A stretch of 64,000 bases of DNA from Aspidapion aeneum (GCA_963576565.1 OY755047.1:30851351-30915350), one strand, 5' to 3'; positions 22,345 to 33,649 are shown, counted from the first letter of the stretch. Program-made: numbers and translations. The notes: generated from the sequence alone by a model not told the origin.

Positions 22345-22581
22345 GGTGTTGTAGATATTACTAATAAATGAATTATTTTTGAAAACTTTACCACCCTGTA
22401 TCTCAAAAGGTAAGATGTTTAGGACATATGTTCATATGAAGTTTTTTTCTTAAAATGGGCCCAAAAATCACCCACATAAATATTGACATTCAATTAGGAA
22501 ACACCCTGTATAAATTAAAATATAAAATAAAACAAATATTAAAATAGAAGAATATGAAGAAATAAAGAGATATAAAGAAAT
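22345..22581 (-). repeat. right arm of the 237-bp inverted repeat pair
   Basis: Reverse complement partner of 18754-18990, with very few differences. Read on the minus strand it contains TACAGGGTGTTTCCTAATTG. The LINE and about 600 bp of other sequence lie between the arms. Confidence 0.85.
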
Positions 22582-22892
22582 ATATTTTTTTTTATATATC
22601 AAAAAAAAACAGATCAAATTCAATTTGACAATTGGATTCTTTATCAAAAATTCTATAAGAAAACAATTTACACCAAAATGAATCTTTTTTAAAAAGAAAG
22701 GTAAAGGCCCAGTCCCTACATGCAGACTTTTCAAAACATAACTGTAGCTTAAACTTAAAAATGACCTGCCATATAGGGGTCATGAAACACCTAAAATTAC
22801 CCAACAACATTGAATATGGGACACTCTGCCATACTCATATTATTACCAACAATTATTTTCCCATATTTTCCCCTTTTTCAAAATAAACTTAC

Positions 22893-23004
22893 CTTTGAAG
22901 GAGTACCATATCGGAACAAATTCCGACTTTTCACTGGTGTCAGGACCTGCCTGTCATCACACTGTGATTTGACATCTTCTATTTGTTCACCAAGAATTTC
23001 ATTC
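22893..23004 (-). CDS. fzr: fizzy-related (Cdh1), coding exon 3
   Basis: Minus-strand exon of 112 bp between a TTTGTCCTAG acceptor and a GTAAGT donor. It enters in phase 2 and leaves in phase 0. Read on from exon 2 it encodes RNEILGEQIEDVK, then SQCDDRQVLTPVKSRNLFRY and GTPSK. This matches the Fzr/Cdh1 segment after the C-box, where known proteins have a (K/R)NELLG motif followed by a Leu-Phe-x-Tyr patch. The next exon should encode the SPYSLSPVS region and the WD40 propeller. I did not find it at lower coordinates, so the following intron either exceeds the window or hides a small exon. Confidence 0.85.
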
Positions 23005-23109
23005 CTAGGACAAATGAGAAGTCTCATAAAAAAATGTTTGACCTTTTTACCTGTCCATTGACTTAGGTATTACATGGTGTATTTTTTATTAAAAACAAAA
23101 TTGAACTTT

Positions 23110-23815
23110 AAAAAGAAAAAGTTTTTTTTTTAATTTCTGAAAAAAGTATTTTTTAATTTTTTGCAAACCAAATATTTTTAGTTTTAGCAAGATTCTTATA
23201 CAATATAAGGAAATGATGATGGGTTGATACTTTTTAAAAATTTTAACAATAAAAAAAACAGACATTTTGGAGAAAAACTTACAGTGTTAAGTTTACTAGT
23301 GTTACCTATCATTTTAATGAAAAATATAAAATTGTGAAAAGTATCATTTTTATTTTACATTTTTTTTTATTTCTCTTGTTTTTGTGTATTTATTCAGGCA
23401 AATGTCACAATGATTGAAATAATTAAGTTGTTTTTTCCATAAATATCTGTTTTGTGTATTTTATTAAGAAAAGGATCCTTTTCCCACACATTTTCACGTA
23501 CTTATTTTTAATGTAATTATTTTTTCAACATGTATTCATCATTTTTCCATCATGAAATTTGGGGAGCATCTTGCTAAAACATTTAAGAAAAAAAATATAT
23601 TTTTTTAAAAAAAGTTTAAAAAAATACTTTCAGAAATGTACTTTTTTTTATTTCAATTTTGTTTATTACCAAAAAATACTTCTTGTAATATCTAATTTAA
23701 AGATATTTTAAACACCTTTCAAATAAGTCATATACTATATGAAATGAACCTAAATTGGAAGGTGAATTGGTGGCCATAAAATCTACTAAAATTAAAAAGA
23801 GGGGGACTCTTGGAC
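23110..23815. repeat. AT-rich fzr intron with a dispersed repeat
   Basis: The block 23420-23620 (TTTGTGTATTTTATTAAGAAA ... CATGAAATTTGGGGAGC ... GCTAAAACATTTAAG) is a diverged direct copy of 25555-25700. No gene is seen other than the fzr exons on either side. Confidence 0.6.
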
Positions 23816-23819
23816 TTAC

Positions 23820-23966
23820 CTTAATAAAATATTATAGACACTGCTATCTTTACTAGAGTCTCCATTTTCTCTGCCTGCTTTCTTTGTTGTATTCATTGAC
23901 TTTTGTGGGTCAGGTAGAGTGGCAAAGCTGGTTTCCCAATTGTTGTTTGTTCGACAAGGAATAAAT
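23820..23966 (-). CDS. fzr: fizzy-related (Cdh1), coding exon 2
   Basis: Minus-strand exon of 147 bp, with acceptor TTTTATGTAG and donor GTAAGTCC, phase 2 at both ends. With exon 1 it encodes the C-box DRFIPCR and then NNNWETSFATLPDPQKS, an NGDSSKDSSVYNILLR stretch and the start of the NEILG motif. Fzr/Cdh1 is the co-activator that brings substrates to the anaphase-promoting complex in late mitosis and G1. The C-box contacts the complex. The Trp-containing N-terminal segment and the SxYxxLL(K/R)NExLG order fit Fzr rather than Cdc20. The exon is too short and too spliced to appear as a long ORF. Confidence is high for Cdh1-type; which paralogue is not certain. Confidence 0.88.
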
Positions 23967-23996
23967 CTACATAAAAGAAAGAAACATGCATATTTT

Positions 23997-24470
23997 TACC
24001 TTCCTAGCCTGCATAGCAATAGCTAGAGATAGAGATAACGCCAAAAATGTGTTATTTTGATGTATTTTGACCTATCCTAGCAATATTGTCGTGATGTCTG
24101 TCTGTGTGTGTGTGTGTGTATTATTTCTGTCCATAACATGATACCTCCTAAACCGCTGAACCGATTTTCATAAAATTTTCAGGTAAAACAGTGCTTGACA
24201 CTCTTACGAGCTGATTATATTTTGGTTAAAATCCATTAATGCTAATGACAGTTTTTTGACAATTAAAAACTTTAAAAAAAGCTAACTTTTTAACATAGCA
24301 TCATATCAATACACTGTTTTTGGAATATAGTAGACTATATTTTGGTCAATAATTCGTGTTATAACCAAAAACTTCGTAGGAGCTTTAGTTTCTAAGATAT
24401 TTACAAAAAACTGTTTTCAAGGCTAATATATTATCATGGCTTCACTTGAAGTGTGATAATAGGCTAGCTG
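23997..24470 (+). mobile_element. TACCTTCCTAGC-family repeat, copy C
   Basis: Starts TACCTTCCTAGCCTGC and follows copy A through the TGTGTG run and AACCGATTTTCATAAAATTT to AGGCTAGCTG, where the last few bases of the inverted end are lost. It lies in the intron between fzr exons 1 and 2. Confidence 0.7.
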
Positions 24471-24778
24471 GATTCATTATTTTTTCTTTAATTTGGATTT
24501 TTTAAACCATAATATATGTAATAATTTTTAATAATGCATAAATATTATAGGTGTCCAACTAGGTAGTAAATCAATATGTTCTAAATTTATAAACAAAGTG
24601 GTGATTAACTATAAAACTGAGTATAAAATTAACCCTATCCCTCACCCCTTTACTTAAAAGTCTCACCCCCAAAATCTTTTCAGCTCTTCCTCTTGGTAGT
24701 CATTTAAAAAAAAAATGGAGGATTGGCAGACCATCTCAATGATTTATTCTACTTCTAAACTTTTCTGATGACTAGTTT

Positions 24779-25100
24779 TCTTTCTACAGGACTTTTTATA
24801 AATTCTAGGTCCTGTAGTGTATTGTAGCGTCCTGTATACTGCCGTGAATAAGCTACAATGCTGTTATCCAACTTTTGGATAACTTTTTGGTGCCATGTTA
24901 ATCACAGCATTATTCTACATACATTTTCTTTAGCTTTTATGGTTTTCAAGAAACAAATAACTTAACATTATCAAGGAGCATAATTTGTTAATATTCTCTG
25001 GGTTATTTAATCAAAACTAGGAAAATTTAAATTAGGGCGGCAGTATAGTACTGTAGACAATTTTTGTACACCTACTGTGGGCAGCTGATCACCTCTCAAG
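24779..25100 (-). mobile_element. degraded relative of the 48692-49060 element
   Basis: Contains CTACAGGAC/GTCCTGTAG motifs near 24785-24840 and ends GGGCAGCTGATCACCTCTC near 25095. On the minus strand this matches the GGGGTGATCAGCTG end and the following GTTGTACAAATTTTTCTACAG of the element at 48692. No duplication is visible. Confidence 0.5.
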
Positions 25101-25189
25101 TTTTCTATAAATTAAATATAAAAAAAAACAAGTGTTTTTTTCTTTTTGTTTGATTTTTTTGCCACATTGTTGCCTTATAATTTATTTTT

Positions 25190-25318
25190 TTTTCATTTTT
25201 TAAATAATACTTTTCTCATTTGTACTGGGTATATTCTGTATGTAAGATACACACTTCTTGTTATATGTAAATTTACATTATAAACAATAAAGGATTGAAT
25301 TGAATTGAATTGAATAAA
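25190..25318 (+). repeat. LINE 3' tail with (ATTGA)n
   Basis: An AATAAA at 25286-25291 is followed by tandem ATTGA pentamers to about 25315. This is the 3' end of an insect non-LTR retrotransposon that ends in a microsatellite rather than poly(A). Only the 3' UTR remains. Confidence 0.6.
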
Positions 25319-25897
25319 TTAAATTTTAAAAATCAAAAAAAACTGCCAATTTGGCTCAAACATGTACTAACAAACATACAGTTATCTCAAGAACAACTTA
25401 CACCAGGATAATGATATAGAGGGCTTATTTGAATGGTATTTAAATTAACTTTCAAATGAGATAGCACATATTAACCTACATGGAAGCATAACAATATTCT
25501 TAAAAAAATAAAAAAAAATAGGTATTACTGGTAAATCTAACACTGTTATTTTTTCTTTAAAATGTCTATTTTGTGTATTTTATTAAGAAACTGATGCTTT
25601 TCTCACTATTTTTATGTATTTTTAATAACATTTTTTTTCAACATAAACTCATATTTTTTCCATCCTGAAATTTGGAGGGTCGCTAAAACATTAAAGAAAA
25701 AAATATATTAAAAAAAATACAAAAATTTTAATATTTTTTCAAGTATTTTTTCTCATTCAAAAGGTAGTTTAAAGCCCTTTCAAATTCCTATATCACCATC
25801 CTGGTATATCTAGTTCTCAATATATCTAAATATTTATTACTACATGTTTGAGCCAAACTCTCAGTTTTTTTGATTTTCAAAATTTAATTTAAAAAAA
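25318..25897. mobile_element. inverted-repeat element in fzr intron
   Basis: The arms AATCAAAAAAAACTGCC..TTGGCTCAAACATGTA (25330-25366) and TACATGTTTGAGCCAAACTC..GTTTTTTTGATTTT (about 25841-25880) are inverted. Inner motifs CACCAGGATAATGATATAG and CTATATCACCATCCTGG also mirror each other. It encloses a direct copy of the 23420-23620 repeat. No coding region is seen. Confidence 0.65.
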
Positions 25898-26152
25898 ACT
25901 AGTTATCATAAAAATTTTAAATTTTGGATTTTTCATCTCCTTTATGAGTTGAATAATTGTACCAAAAATTGTCAAAATTGAAGAGGTCTGCCAAACCTCT
26001 GGCTGATTTGATTTAAAACAACACTGGATTAAGCCATTCTTGAGCTAATCCTAATCAACTAATGGAAATAAGGGGAATTAGTGACGAAATAAAACAATTA
26101 TTAAGAAATCAGAAAAATTGGTGGGGAATTAGTAACAGTTCATTGGTCTTAC

Positions 26153-26250
26153 CTGTCATAATTTCCTATTGGTGATTCTGCATTAAACAAATTCCTGGCC
26201 ACACTCAACTTCATCTGCCTAAACACTCTATCACTGCCCTCACCCGACAT
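26153..26250 (-). CDS. fzr: fizzy-related (Cdh1), first coding exon
   Basis: Minus-strand exon from ATG at 26250 to the donor GTAAGACC at 26152, 98 bp, phase 2. It encodes MSGEGSDRVFRQMKLSVARN followed by LFNAESPIGNYD and the first base pair of the C-box Arg. The ATG has AAAAA before it and no closer upstream ATG in frame was seen, so I take it as the start. The N-terminus before the C-box is short compared with vertebrate Cdh1 (about 45 residues there), as is common in insects. The split Arg codon of DRFIPCR joins perfectly to exon 2. Confidence 0.82.
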
Positions 26251-27540
26251 TTTTATTTAGAATTTCAACTTTTCCTAATAATTCAAAGGAAGACTTTCAG
26301 TTTCTTGTATTGTATAAAAAGCACAATAATAAGTTCTGTTTGTATAAAAAGTGTATATAATTTCACCTTTTTTCTATGTAAATGACATGGTAAACATAAA
26401 CAGTTCAAAAGTCACTTTTGAATTTTTTATTTCACATCGTTTGCTTTAAACTGCTATTTAGTAGCATCCTGTATAAATTAAAATAACATATAAGCACACA
26501 GATAATATAAATGATACCTATTCAGCCGTTAAGGGATTTAAAGATATTGAAATAACATTTTAATTTCTAAGATACCCAGGTTTAAGTATTGTTCATACTC
26601 CTCTCAGTCTTAATTCAAGTTTTCAATTATTTCATTCATAACCTCCACTGTAATTTCTGTTTTTAGTGGATAGACCTCAGGATAGACAATGGTGTGGTGT
26701 GTATATTAACAGAAACTAGGTCTAAAGATTTATTTTAAAATTTACAAGATTAGTAGCCCTGAGGTTCAGTTCAGTTCAATTTATGCATTAAAAGATTTAA
26801 TAAATATCAAATATATTACCTGTGTACAAACAAGGGATCAATCAATGTTGGTTACACAAAATACAGGATAAAGACCAAATTAAGAACACATCAAGTATAG
26901 AGAACCAAAAATACGGGTTGTCAAGCAAACCACTGGGTACTCTACCAAAACAAAAAACAAGGAACCACTAAACAAAAGTTCAAACACTCTAGATTGAGGA
27001 GGCACGTGAGTAACCTTTGAATTTTGATGCGCACGCTAGGTAAACTTGTGCCGAAATAAATGAGAAAATGCTAAATGGAAATTTATCCAGTACACAGCAC
27101 GCTACTAAATAAAATGACGAGTACCTCCCCACTACTATTCGGTGGACCTTTAAATTTAAATGTTGATTAAATAATTAAAAATTCAAAATGGTGAATGTTT
27201 GGGTTTTTTGGCGTTACCAAAGTTTGAAAGATGGTTTGGTGATTTCAACTAAGGATGAGCAGAGAGCGTTCACAAATCCAGTACATTGAAATCTAAAATG
27301 CCCCAGTGCAGTGAAGTCCGATAGTAGGGGAGAGTCGGGCAATTGATAGTGAAATCTTTTGAAAAAGTTAGCTTTGGAGTGTGGCCAACCACTTTTTTCC
27401 TAAAACATGGCTCGTTGAAAAAGTTCAAATTTTCTGCGCCACATAAGCAATTTTAAGCGTGTGATTCATATTTTGGAAAGCAGCTATGAGCTGTCCCAGT
27501 ACCCCAAGTATTTTATTATTTATTTAATTTATTAGAACCC
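26251..27540. other. fzr upstream region, no gene recognised
   Basis: This should include the fzr 5' UTR and promoter, because the gene reads leftward from 26250. No confident promoter element or noncoding exon could be placed. Most is AT-rich unique-looking DNA; the TATAAAAAG on the minus and plus strands near 26320 is unremarkable. Confidence 0.4.
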
Positions 27541-27699
27541 AAAAGGACAAACAAATCTACATAGGGTCATAGACTACATGTTCTTTTCTTAATTATATCT
27601 TGATGCTTATGTGGTAACTTTGGTAAATTTAAAGTAATTAAATTTGCAATGAAGTAAATCTTCAGGCACATAAGTTTAACACTACCTAATTAATATTAC

Positions 27700-28325
27700 A
27701 AAACACTTCTTATCTATCTAAGAGCTAATAAGGGATTCCTACATTTAAATGTGAAAATTTTTAGAGTTTTTGATTGTTTTAAAGCTGTTGGTAGTGCATT
27801 ATAATTTTTTACTGCTGTGTATGACAAGCGCTTTTTACCGCAGCTTCTTCTGTTTGTTATAATATGAATCTTGGAGTAATTTCGAGTGTGGTAATTATGT
27901 ATCAGTTTGTTCGTTGATAAATTTATTGGTATCTTCATATTATATTATTCTCTATTTTAAAAATGAGCTTGCAATGTTCGAATTTAAGTGTTTCTGAAAT
28001 ATTTAAAAAGTTGGTTTTTTTGTGGATATCACAGTACAGTATGTATAAGTCCATTCCATTAAGAGGGTTTAGAACTTTATTTTGAGTTCTTTGTAACATA
28101 TTCAGTGTTGTTAAGCTTGCAGTACCATAGATAGGAGCCATGTATGTAATAACAAAGTTAATATATGCATGTTTTAGATCATTTGTTTTGATTTTTTGCT
28201 TAAATATTTGGCACTTTTGGAGAGTATTCCAGTAAAACATGATAATCTTTTTATTAGATTATTTATATGCATCTTTCAGTTTAGCTTCTTGTCATTGTAG
28301 GTGCCTAGGTATTTAACCGTGTCAA
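27700..28325 (-). pseudogene. LINE ORF2 C-terminal fragment
   Basis: Minus-strand pieces in order from 28325: a broken YLG-type segment, a 101-codon frame (28240-27935) with ITYMAPIYGTASLTTLNMLQ and RTQNKVLN, then a 74-codon frame (27938-27714) with HNYHTRNYSKIHI, CGKKRLSYTAVKNYNALP and TLKIFTFKCRN. This is the post-RT region of a non-LTR retrotransposon. A frameshift separates the two frames. The 5' parts, including the RT core, are missing. Confidence 0.7.
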
Positions 28326-28566
28326 AACAGTAACAAAATAGCTGTTGCAGCTGTATGCTGTTTCACTTTTAAGCAGCTTCTAAAGTGTTGCGTTGCTGAT
28401 TAGGCAATCTTTATTTAGCACTCACAGTGTCCATGACAGCTCAAAATATAGACATTTAACTTTAAAAGTAATTTTGTCTAGAAATAAATACGAAAGAATG
28501 GCAACAAATGTAAAATAACTATTTCCTTTAATGGATACATGCCTATTCCTAATGAATATATCTTGA

Positions 28567-28567
28567 A

Positions 28568-28612
<45 letters not shown>
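28567..28612. repeat. (TA)n microsatellite
   Basis: About 22 uninterrupted TA dinucleotides. A minus-strand open frame through it reads IYIY and is an artefact. Confidence 0.95.
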
Positions 28613-28613
<1 letters not shown>

Positions 28614-28741
28614 TATAATTATATACTTCGGATCTGAATATTCTTTTAAAAATATGCTATGCTTATGCTTAAAAAATATCGTTTGTATAAAGTTGCTTAA
28701 AGGCATATACTTATCATGTGAATGTTCTTTCAATGCTATGT

Positions 28742-28860
28742 GGAAAAATTTAACCAAACTTTTCCAAACTAATAAAAACCTTTCATTTTGAACTGTTTAT
28801 TGGAGAACTTGACTATACTTTTATCTTAATTATTTTCAAAGAATGCCGCGTACTTGAGGC
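28742..28860 (+). repeat. dispersed repeat, copy 1
   Basis: A roughly 120-bp segment with TTTCCAA..CTA.TAA..AACC.TTCATTTTGAA and GGAATGCC..CGCGTACTTG-type order. It has a diverged direct-orientation relative at 36708-36828, 8 kb away. Family unknown. Confidence 0.55.
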
Positions 28861-30008
28861 ACCCTTACGAAAAAAACGGCTAGCCACAGAAGCACCATGA
28901 AATTATCTCTCCCTTAGCGTTTGTTAAGAGAGCCCCGTGCCAAAAAATATGCACTGAGTGCTACACTATAAAGGCTTAATGTCAGTTATACTAAAACGAA
29001 TACAAGAAATTGCACTAGTTTGCCCAATAGAAAACGAAAATTGCACTAGTGGCCCACCAGTGCTGCACTTTTTTCCCAAAAGAATTCGCCAATAGGAAAA
29101 CAAGAAAGCGTTCGTTTCTGTGATAAGCCACTTATGCTGCATTTGTAATCTATTCATAAATCAATGTAGCCATTTTAAATGCCGACGTGTTTACATATCA
29201 TGTCATTTTTGTCATAAAAAGGCTTACAATTCATAGTAGACACAATGTGGCAAGAATTGGTGAATTATATTATTCGACAGTAAGTTCTATTATTAATATA
29301 ACATACCACAAAAACTTCGAAAAATATTTAAGTGTTTCTGTAAACATACCCGCAACGCGACTTGATTAGAGATTTTCTTACTCTGACACCCGGTTTCAAC
29401 CTATGCGTGCCCACCTTGATTCAAAAAACGCAGCAGATGATTCTGCATTTAAAACCGGTGCAAAGTCCACGGTCCGTAAATAAACCGGTTGTCTGGTAAC
29501 TCCCAGCCAATAAGAACTCGGCAGCCTATGACGCGGCAATATGCCTGCTCCACGATCAAGAAAGAGATACCTCAACGTTATATTATGAGAGAAATACAGA
29601 TAGATGCCGTAAAAATACCAAAATTTATTAAAAAATTAAATACTTAAAAAATTTCTGAGAAAAATTCCAACAGTTTTATAAATATCAGATTCAAGACACG
29701 ATTATAAATACTTTTCCTAAGTTAATTCGACTCTCTTGTTTATATTAATTTACCTTTTTTCGCCAAACACTAAAGCAATATTGATTTTTTTTGTGGATAG
29801 GAGGTAATTAAAATTAGTTTTTTTTGAAAAATTTTTTCAAATAAATTAAAGGAAAGAAAATTGAGGCAGTAAGGGAAAATTCATAAATTACATAACGCAA
29901 AGATTCAGGATTTTTGATCCCACCTTCTTAACGCATTTCAAGAAAAATTATAATAAAAATACATTGACTGTAACGCTAATATTCCTTCCCTCCTGCTTCA
30001 GCAATATA
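28861..30008. other. non-coding stretch
   Basis: No gene is recognised. Short mirrored AACCGG/CCGGTT segments (29390-29490) and a duplicated TTGCACTAGT (29009 and 29040) are present. The 29500-29580 segment is less AT-rich than its surroundings, but I see no coding frame there. Confidence 0.35.
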
Positions 30009-30682
30009 CAGGGTGTTCCCAGTTGAGTGTCAACCATTGCTAAATTTTTTATTATTAATGAAAAGCAAAATGAATCCACAATGAATCGAAAGCTTGATGA
30101 GAGTCGAAAAACAGTAAAAAAGTTAAAGAAAATTATTTTGTAACTATTTTATAATTAGATAGGTATAGTTTTTGTTACTTGCAATATGATTTAAAAACAA
30201 AACTGATGAAGACCATTTTTAAATTATATACTGAGTGTTCCAAGTTAAAAGTCCACCATGCTAACTTTGTTATTATTAAAAATAGAAAAAGTTTGAATTG
30301 GCAAACTAGTAGAATTTTCTTTAAGATGCCCAAATAAAAAAAATCGAACATTGAGTTTACGAGTTTTTTCAAAAAACATAAAACCAATTTTAATTTAAAC
30401 ATCCTGCATTTCATAATTTTCAAAAATTCTACCAGTTTGCTAATTAAAATTTTTTCTATTTTTAATAATAACAAAGTTAGCAATGGTGGACTTTTAACTT
30501 GGAACACTCAGTATATAATTTAAGAATGGCCCTCATCAGTTTTGTTTTTAAATCATATTGCAAGTAAGAAAAACTATACCTATCTAATTATAAAATAGTT
30601 ACAAAATAATTTTCTTTAACTTTTTTACTGTTTTTCGACTCTCATCAAGGTTTCGATTCATTGTGGATTCATTTTGCTTTTT
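30009..30682. mobile_element. large hairpin element, arms roughly 260 bp
   Basis: Arms 30061-30320 and 30424-30681 are near-perfect reverse complements, leaving a loop of about 100 bp. Inside each arm is another GTGTTCCAAGTTAAAAGTCC-type start, similar to the outer CAGGGTGTTCCCAGTTGAGTG at 30010. One copy therefore seems nested in another of the same family. The outer left end has no counterpart on the right. Confidence 0.8.
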
Positions 30683-31724
30683 GGTATTTATAAATTTGAT
30701 TCTTATTATCACTCTTTGTTTTGTCCATTTTGTTAACATTTTCTTTCCATGATGGTGAAGGCTCAGTTAAGTCTCCAAAAGAAAGGCTTTGCACCCAAGC
30801 ACAGTGGAACGTTTGACTAATCTAGGTGGACATAGTTAAGTACTATAATGATATGATGATATTTGCATTGAAAGTTGCATCTTAAAAATTTTCTGCTTAG
30901 ACATTTTAATCTTATGTATGTATATTTAAAACAATATTGTTTTTTCCCTCGTAGTAGGCGCTGGAGTAAAACAAGTGCCAGGCATTTTTAGAGTGACATG
31001 TCCTTAAGACTAGGGAAGCATTTTGACTGTCATTGTTGCAGTGTTTTACTTGCTATGATTTTATGAATTCGCTGGTGTTTTGGTAAGGAAAATTTTATTT
31101 TTATATAGTTTTTGTTGGACTGAAACTTTAGTTTGTTAGAATTTGTTGATGTTAGTTTTATTATTTTCTAATTAACCGAAATGTCTACTTTCTGACGCAG
31201 TATTGAAATATTGTCCTTTTTTTGCGGTAAACTTTTACTTAATTATTTTGTTGCAACTCTAAAAATAGAAAACGTATTATTTGTGTTTAATGACATTTTC
31301 TTTTTGATACCTTCACAAATGTGCCCTTTGGGGATTTTCTAACCTAAATTAGTCAATCTTCGTGCATTTTTCTATATCACGATGAGTCAATGTGTCTGTT
31401 TGTCTACAGGGTGTCCAGATAAAAAGATAAAGTACATAGGGCTTTGTGGGATATTCAGAAACGGTAACACTTACGATATTCGTTCAAAAGGAAAAAGTGG
31501 CGCTATTGCGAGCTTAATCGGATGCAGTGTTGAAGTTAAAAATATCTACAGGGGGTTTCAAAATAATGCTTAAAAACTTAAATTGTGTTATTCGAAAAAT
31601 TAAAATATTGTCGCCTTCTTTTAAACAAATTGAATAAAACTATATAAATGTGACTAGGCCAATAAAATGACGTTAACAATTTTTTTAGGACTTAATTTTT
31701 TTCAAAATCACAATTTTTAGTTTT
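30683..31724. other. non-coding stretch
   Basis: No gene is recognised. CTACAGGGTGTCCAGATAAAAAG at 31405 resembles the many CAGGGTGT-type element ends here, but no partner end was found. Confidence 0.35.
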
Positions 31725-32078
31725 TGCCTTCCTAGCCCGCATAGCAAGGGTATTATTAATAGGTATTATTTTCGACGAAAATTTTTGTTTTAAAATAACG
31801 CCGAAAATGTGTTATTTGGGTGTATTTTGACCTATCCTAGCAATATCGTCGTGATGTCTGTCTGTGTGTGTGTGTGTGTATAGTATTTCTGTCCGTAACA
31901 CGATAGCTCCTAAACCGCTAAACCGATTTTTATACAATTTTTAGGTAAAATAGTGCTCGACACTCTTAGGAGCTGATTAGATTTTGGTCAAAATCTATTA
32001 ATACTAATGACAGTTTTTTGACAATTAAAATAAAAAAAAAATCTATCTTTTTAACGGAGCATCGTATCAATATACAGT
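31725..32078 (+). mobile_element. TACCTTCCTAGC-family repeat, copy D, truncated
   Basis: Starts TGCCTTCCTAGCCCGC and follows the family to CGTATCAATATACAG. It stops there at a run of T that is the tail of the neighbouring LINE. The LINE insertion or a linked deletion removed its right part. Confidence 0.7.
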
Positions 32079-32920
32079 TTTTTTTTTTACGGGTATGCAC
32101 ACTCGCAAGGAGATCCCTATCACGCTCGACAAGCGGCAAGTGCGCGGAAATGTTGGTGTGTGTTGGTTTTGAAACGGTTCAGGTTGTAACCTGCAGGGAA
32201 AACTGTCGCAGGGAGTTTATTCCACAGCGATGCTGTTCTCCAGAGATATGAATTCTGATATAATGAGGTTCTTGGTGCCTCTATTTTGACAGTAAATTGA
32301 TGTTTACCGTCTGTTTGACGTGTTCGCCTAGTAGGTGCTACTCCCGGGGGGATCATACGTGCCAACTCTTTAGAGCATTTTCCGTGATAATACCTGTAGA
32401 AGAGAGAGAGATCGCCCACAGTTCTTCGATGTTCGAGACTATCCAAGCTACGGGTAAGTGCGGGGTCATTGATCAGCTTGATAGCTCGCTTTTGCACGGT
32501 GTTCAAAAGCATTAAGGTATGTTTGGGTGCCGCACTCCATATATGTGAGCAGTACTCCATAGTTGGTCGAATCTGGGCTTTGTAGAGTGTCAGCAGTTGA
32601 CTTGGTGTATACAGATGTCTTGTACGAAATAGCACCCCAAGCTTTTGGGACGCCCTTTTAGCTATATCTGCCACGTGACTGTGCCAAGACATGTTGGTCT
32701 CTGCAGTGACTCCTAAGATGTTCAACTGGCTCTGCAATGTGACATCACTTCCAGGTAGCATGATGTTTGGCTCACCGGTGCTGGTCTTTTTTGAAAACAG
32801 GGCTGCTTGGGTTTTCTGCGCGTTAAACTGTACAAGGTTTTTGTTGCCCCAGTCCTCTATTATCTCCAGGTCGTTATTTATCTGCGATATTTGAGTTAGA
32901 ATAACTGGTCGATGTGACAA
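32078..32920 (-). pseudogene. LINE RT C-terminal fragment, open frame of 266 codons
   Basis: Minus-strand open frame 32920-32120. It begins just after the RT catalytic box would end: INNDLEIIEDWGNKNLVQFN and AQKTQAALFSKK (RT motif D region), then ILGVTAETNMSWHSHV. The C-terminal domain follows, with YCSHIWSAAP, LEHRRTVGDLSLFYRYYHG, RTSLYQNSYLWRTASLWNKL and LNRFKTNTHQHF. The frame is intact for its whole length, which suggests a young 5'-truncated insertion. A T run at 32078-32088 is its poly(A) tail on the minus strand. The family looks CR1/jockey-like, but the clade is uncertain. Confidence 0.78.
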
Positions 32921-33332
32921 ATCTTGAGAAGTTAATCAGACGGTTTTGTCTCTAATTAAATGTAATTAGTGAGCGAACTATAGCAAGAGGCGCCATCTAC
33001 CGAGATACGAGAGAAACAAAAAAACCAAAAGCAGGCGAAAGAAAACACTGCTATACAATATCGATCAATGAAAAGATCGAATGCAAATAAAAGAAAACAA
33101 CTATAGTCCGTGACCTACGACAGCACTTTGTCTTTCAGGCCGGATCAACACAGATTGCATTTTTACCCGTCTTCAAGACAGTGAGCGTCAATCAACGGAA
33201 TTTTTAAGCCAAATAATACTAACAAACGTGGAATTTCGGTAGATGGCGCTTCTTGCTATAGTTCTCTCACTAATTACATTTAATTAGAGACAAAACCGTC
33301 TGATTAACTTCGCAAGATTTGTCACATTGACC
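32907..33332. mobile_element. MITE with roughly 95-bp inverted repeats
   Basis: The ends GGTCGATGTGACAAATCTTG and CAAGATTTGTCACATTGACC are inverted, and the arms match for about 95 bp (GTTAATCAGACGGTTTTGTC, AGGCGCCATCTACCGA). The interior of about 230 bp has no reading frame. It directly abuts the truncated 5' edge of the LINE at 32078-32920. Confidence 0.8.
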
Positions 33333-33649
33333 AGCAGTGTTCTGAGGAGTCCCATAAGGACGAAACGGTTAACTGTCAACATTTATTAGGTGTCCATTAG
33401 ATCTTGGACCCCCGTGAGGTTAAGCTTTCAGGCTACCCACGGAAAAATATAAGGGAAACAAAAAACTCCTTTTTGCCCGATTAGCCACGAACCTTGTTTG
33501 ATTCCTATTTTTTACATCATTTATAAAATATTTTTTGTTCATTATTTTTAACTATAAGCGAGACGATATAAATATATGTTTTTTTATTTAGCTCATTTTA
33601 AATGTTAAATAAAAAAAGTTATTTTTCAAAATAACCCTTCAGTATTAAG

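Noticed and set aside
31382..31573. 63-codon plus-strand frame with several Cys
   Set aside because: No domain, and it overlaps a CTACAGGGTGTCC element-like start; likely chance.
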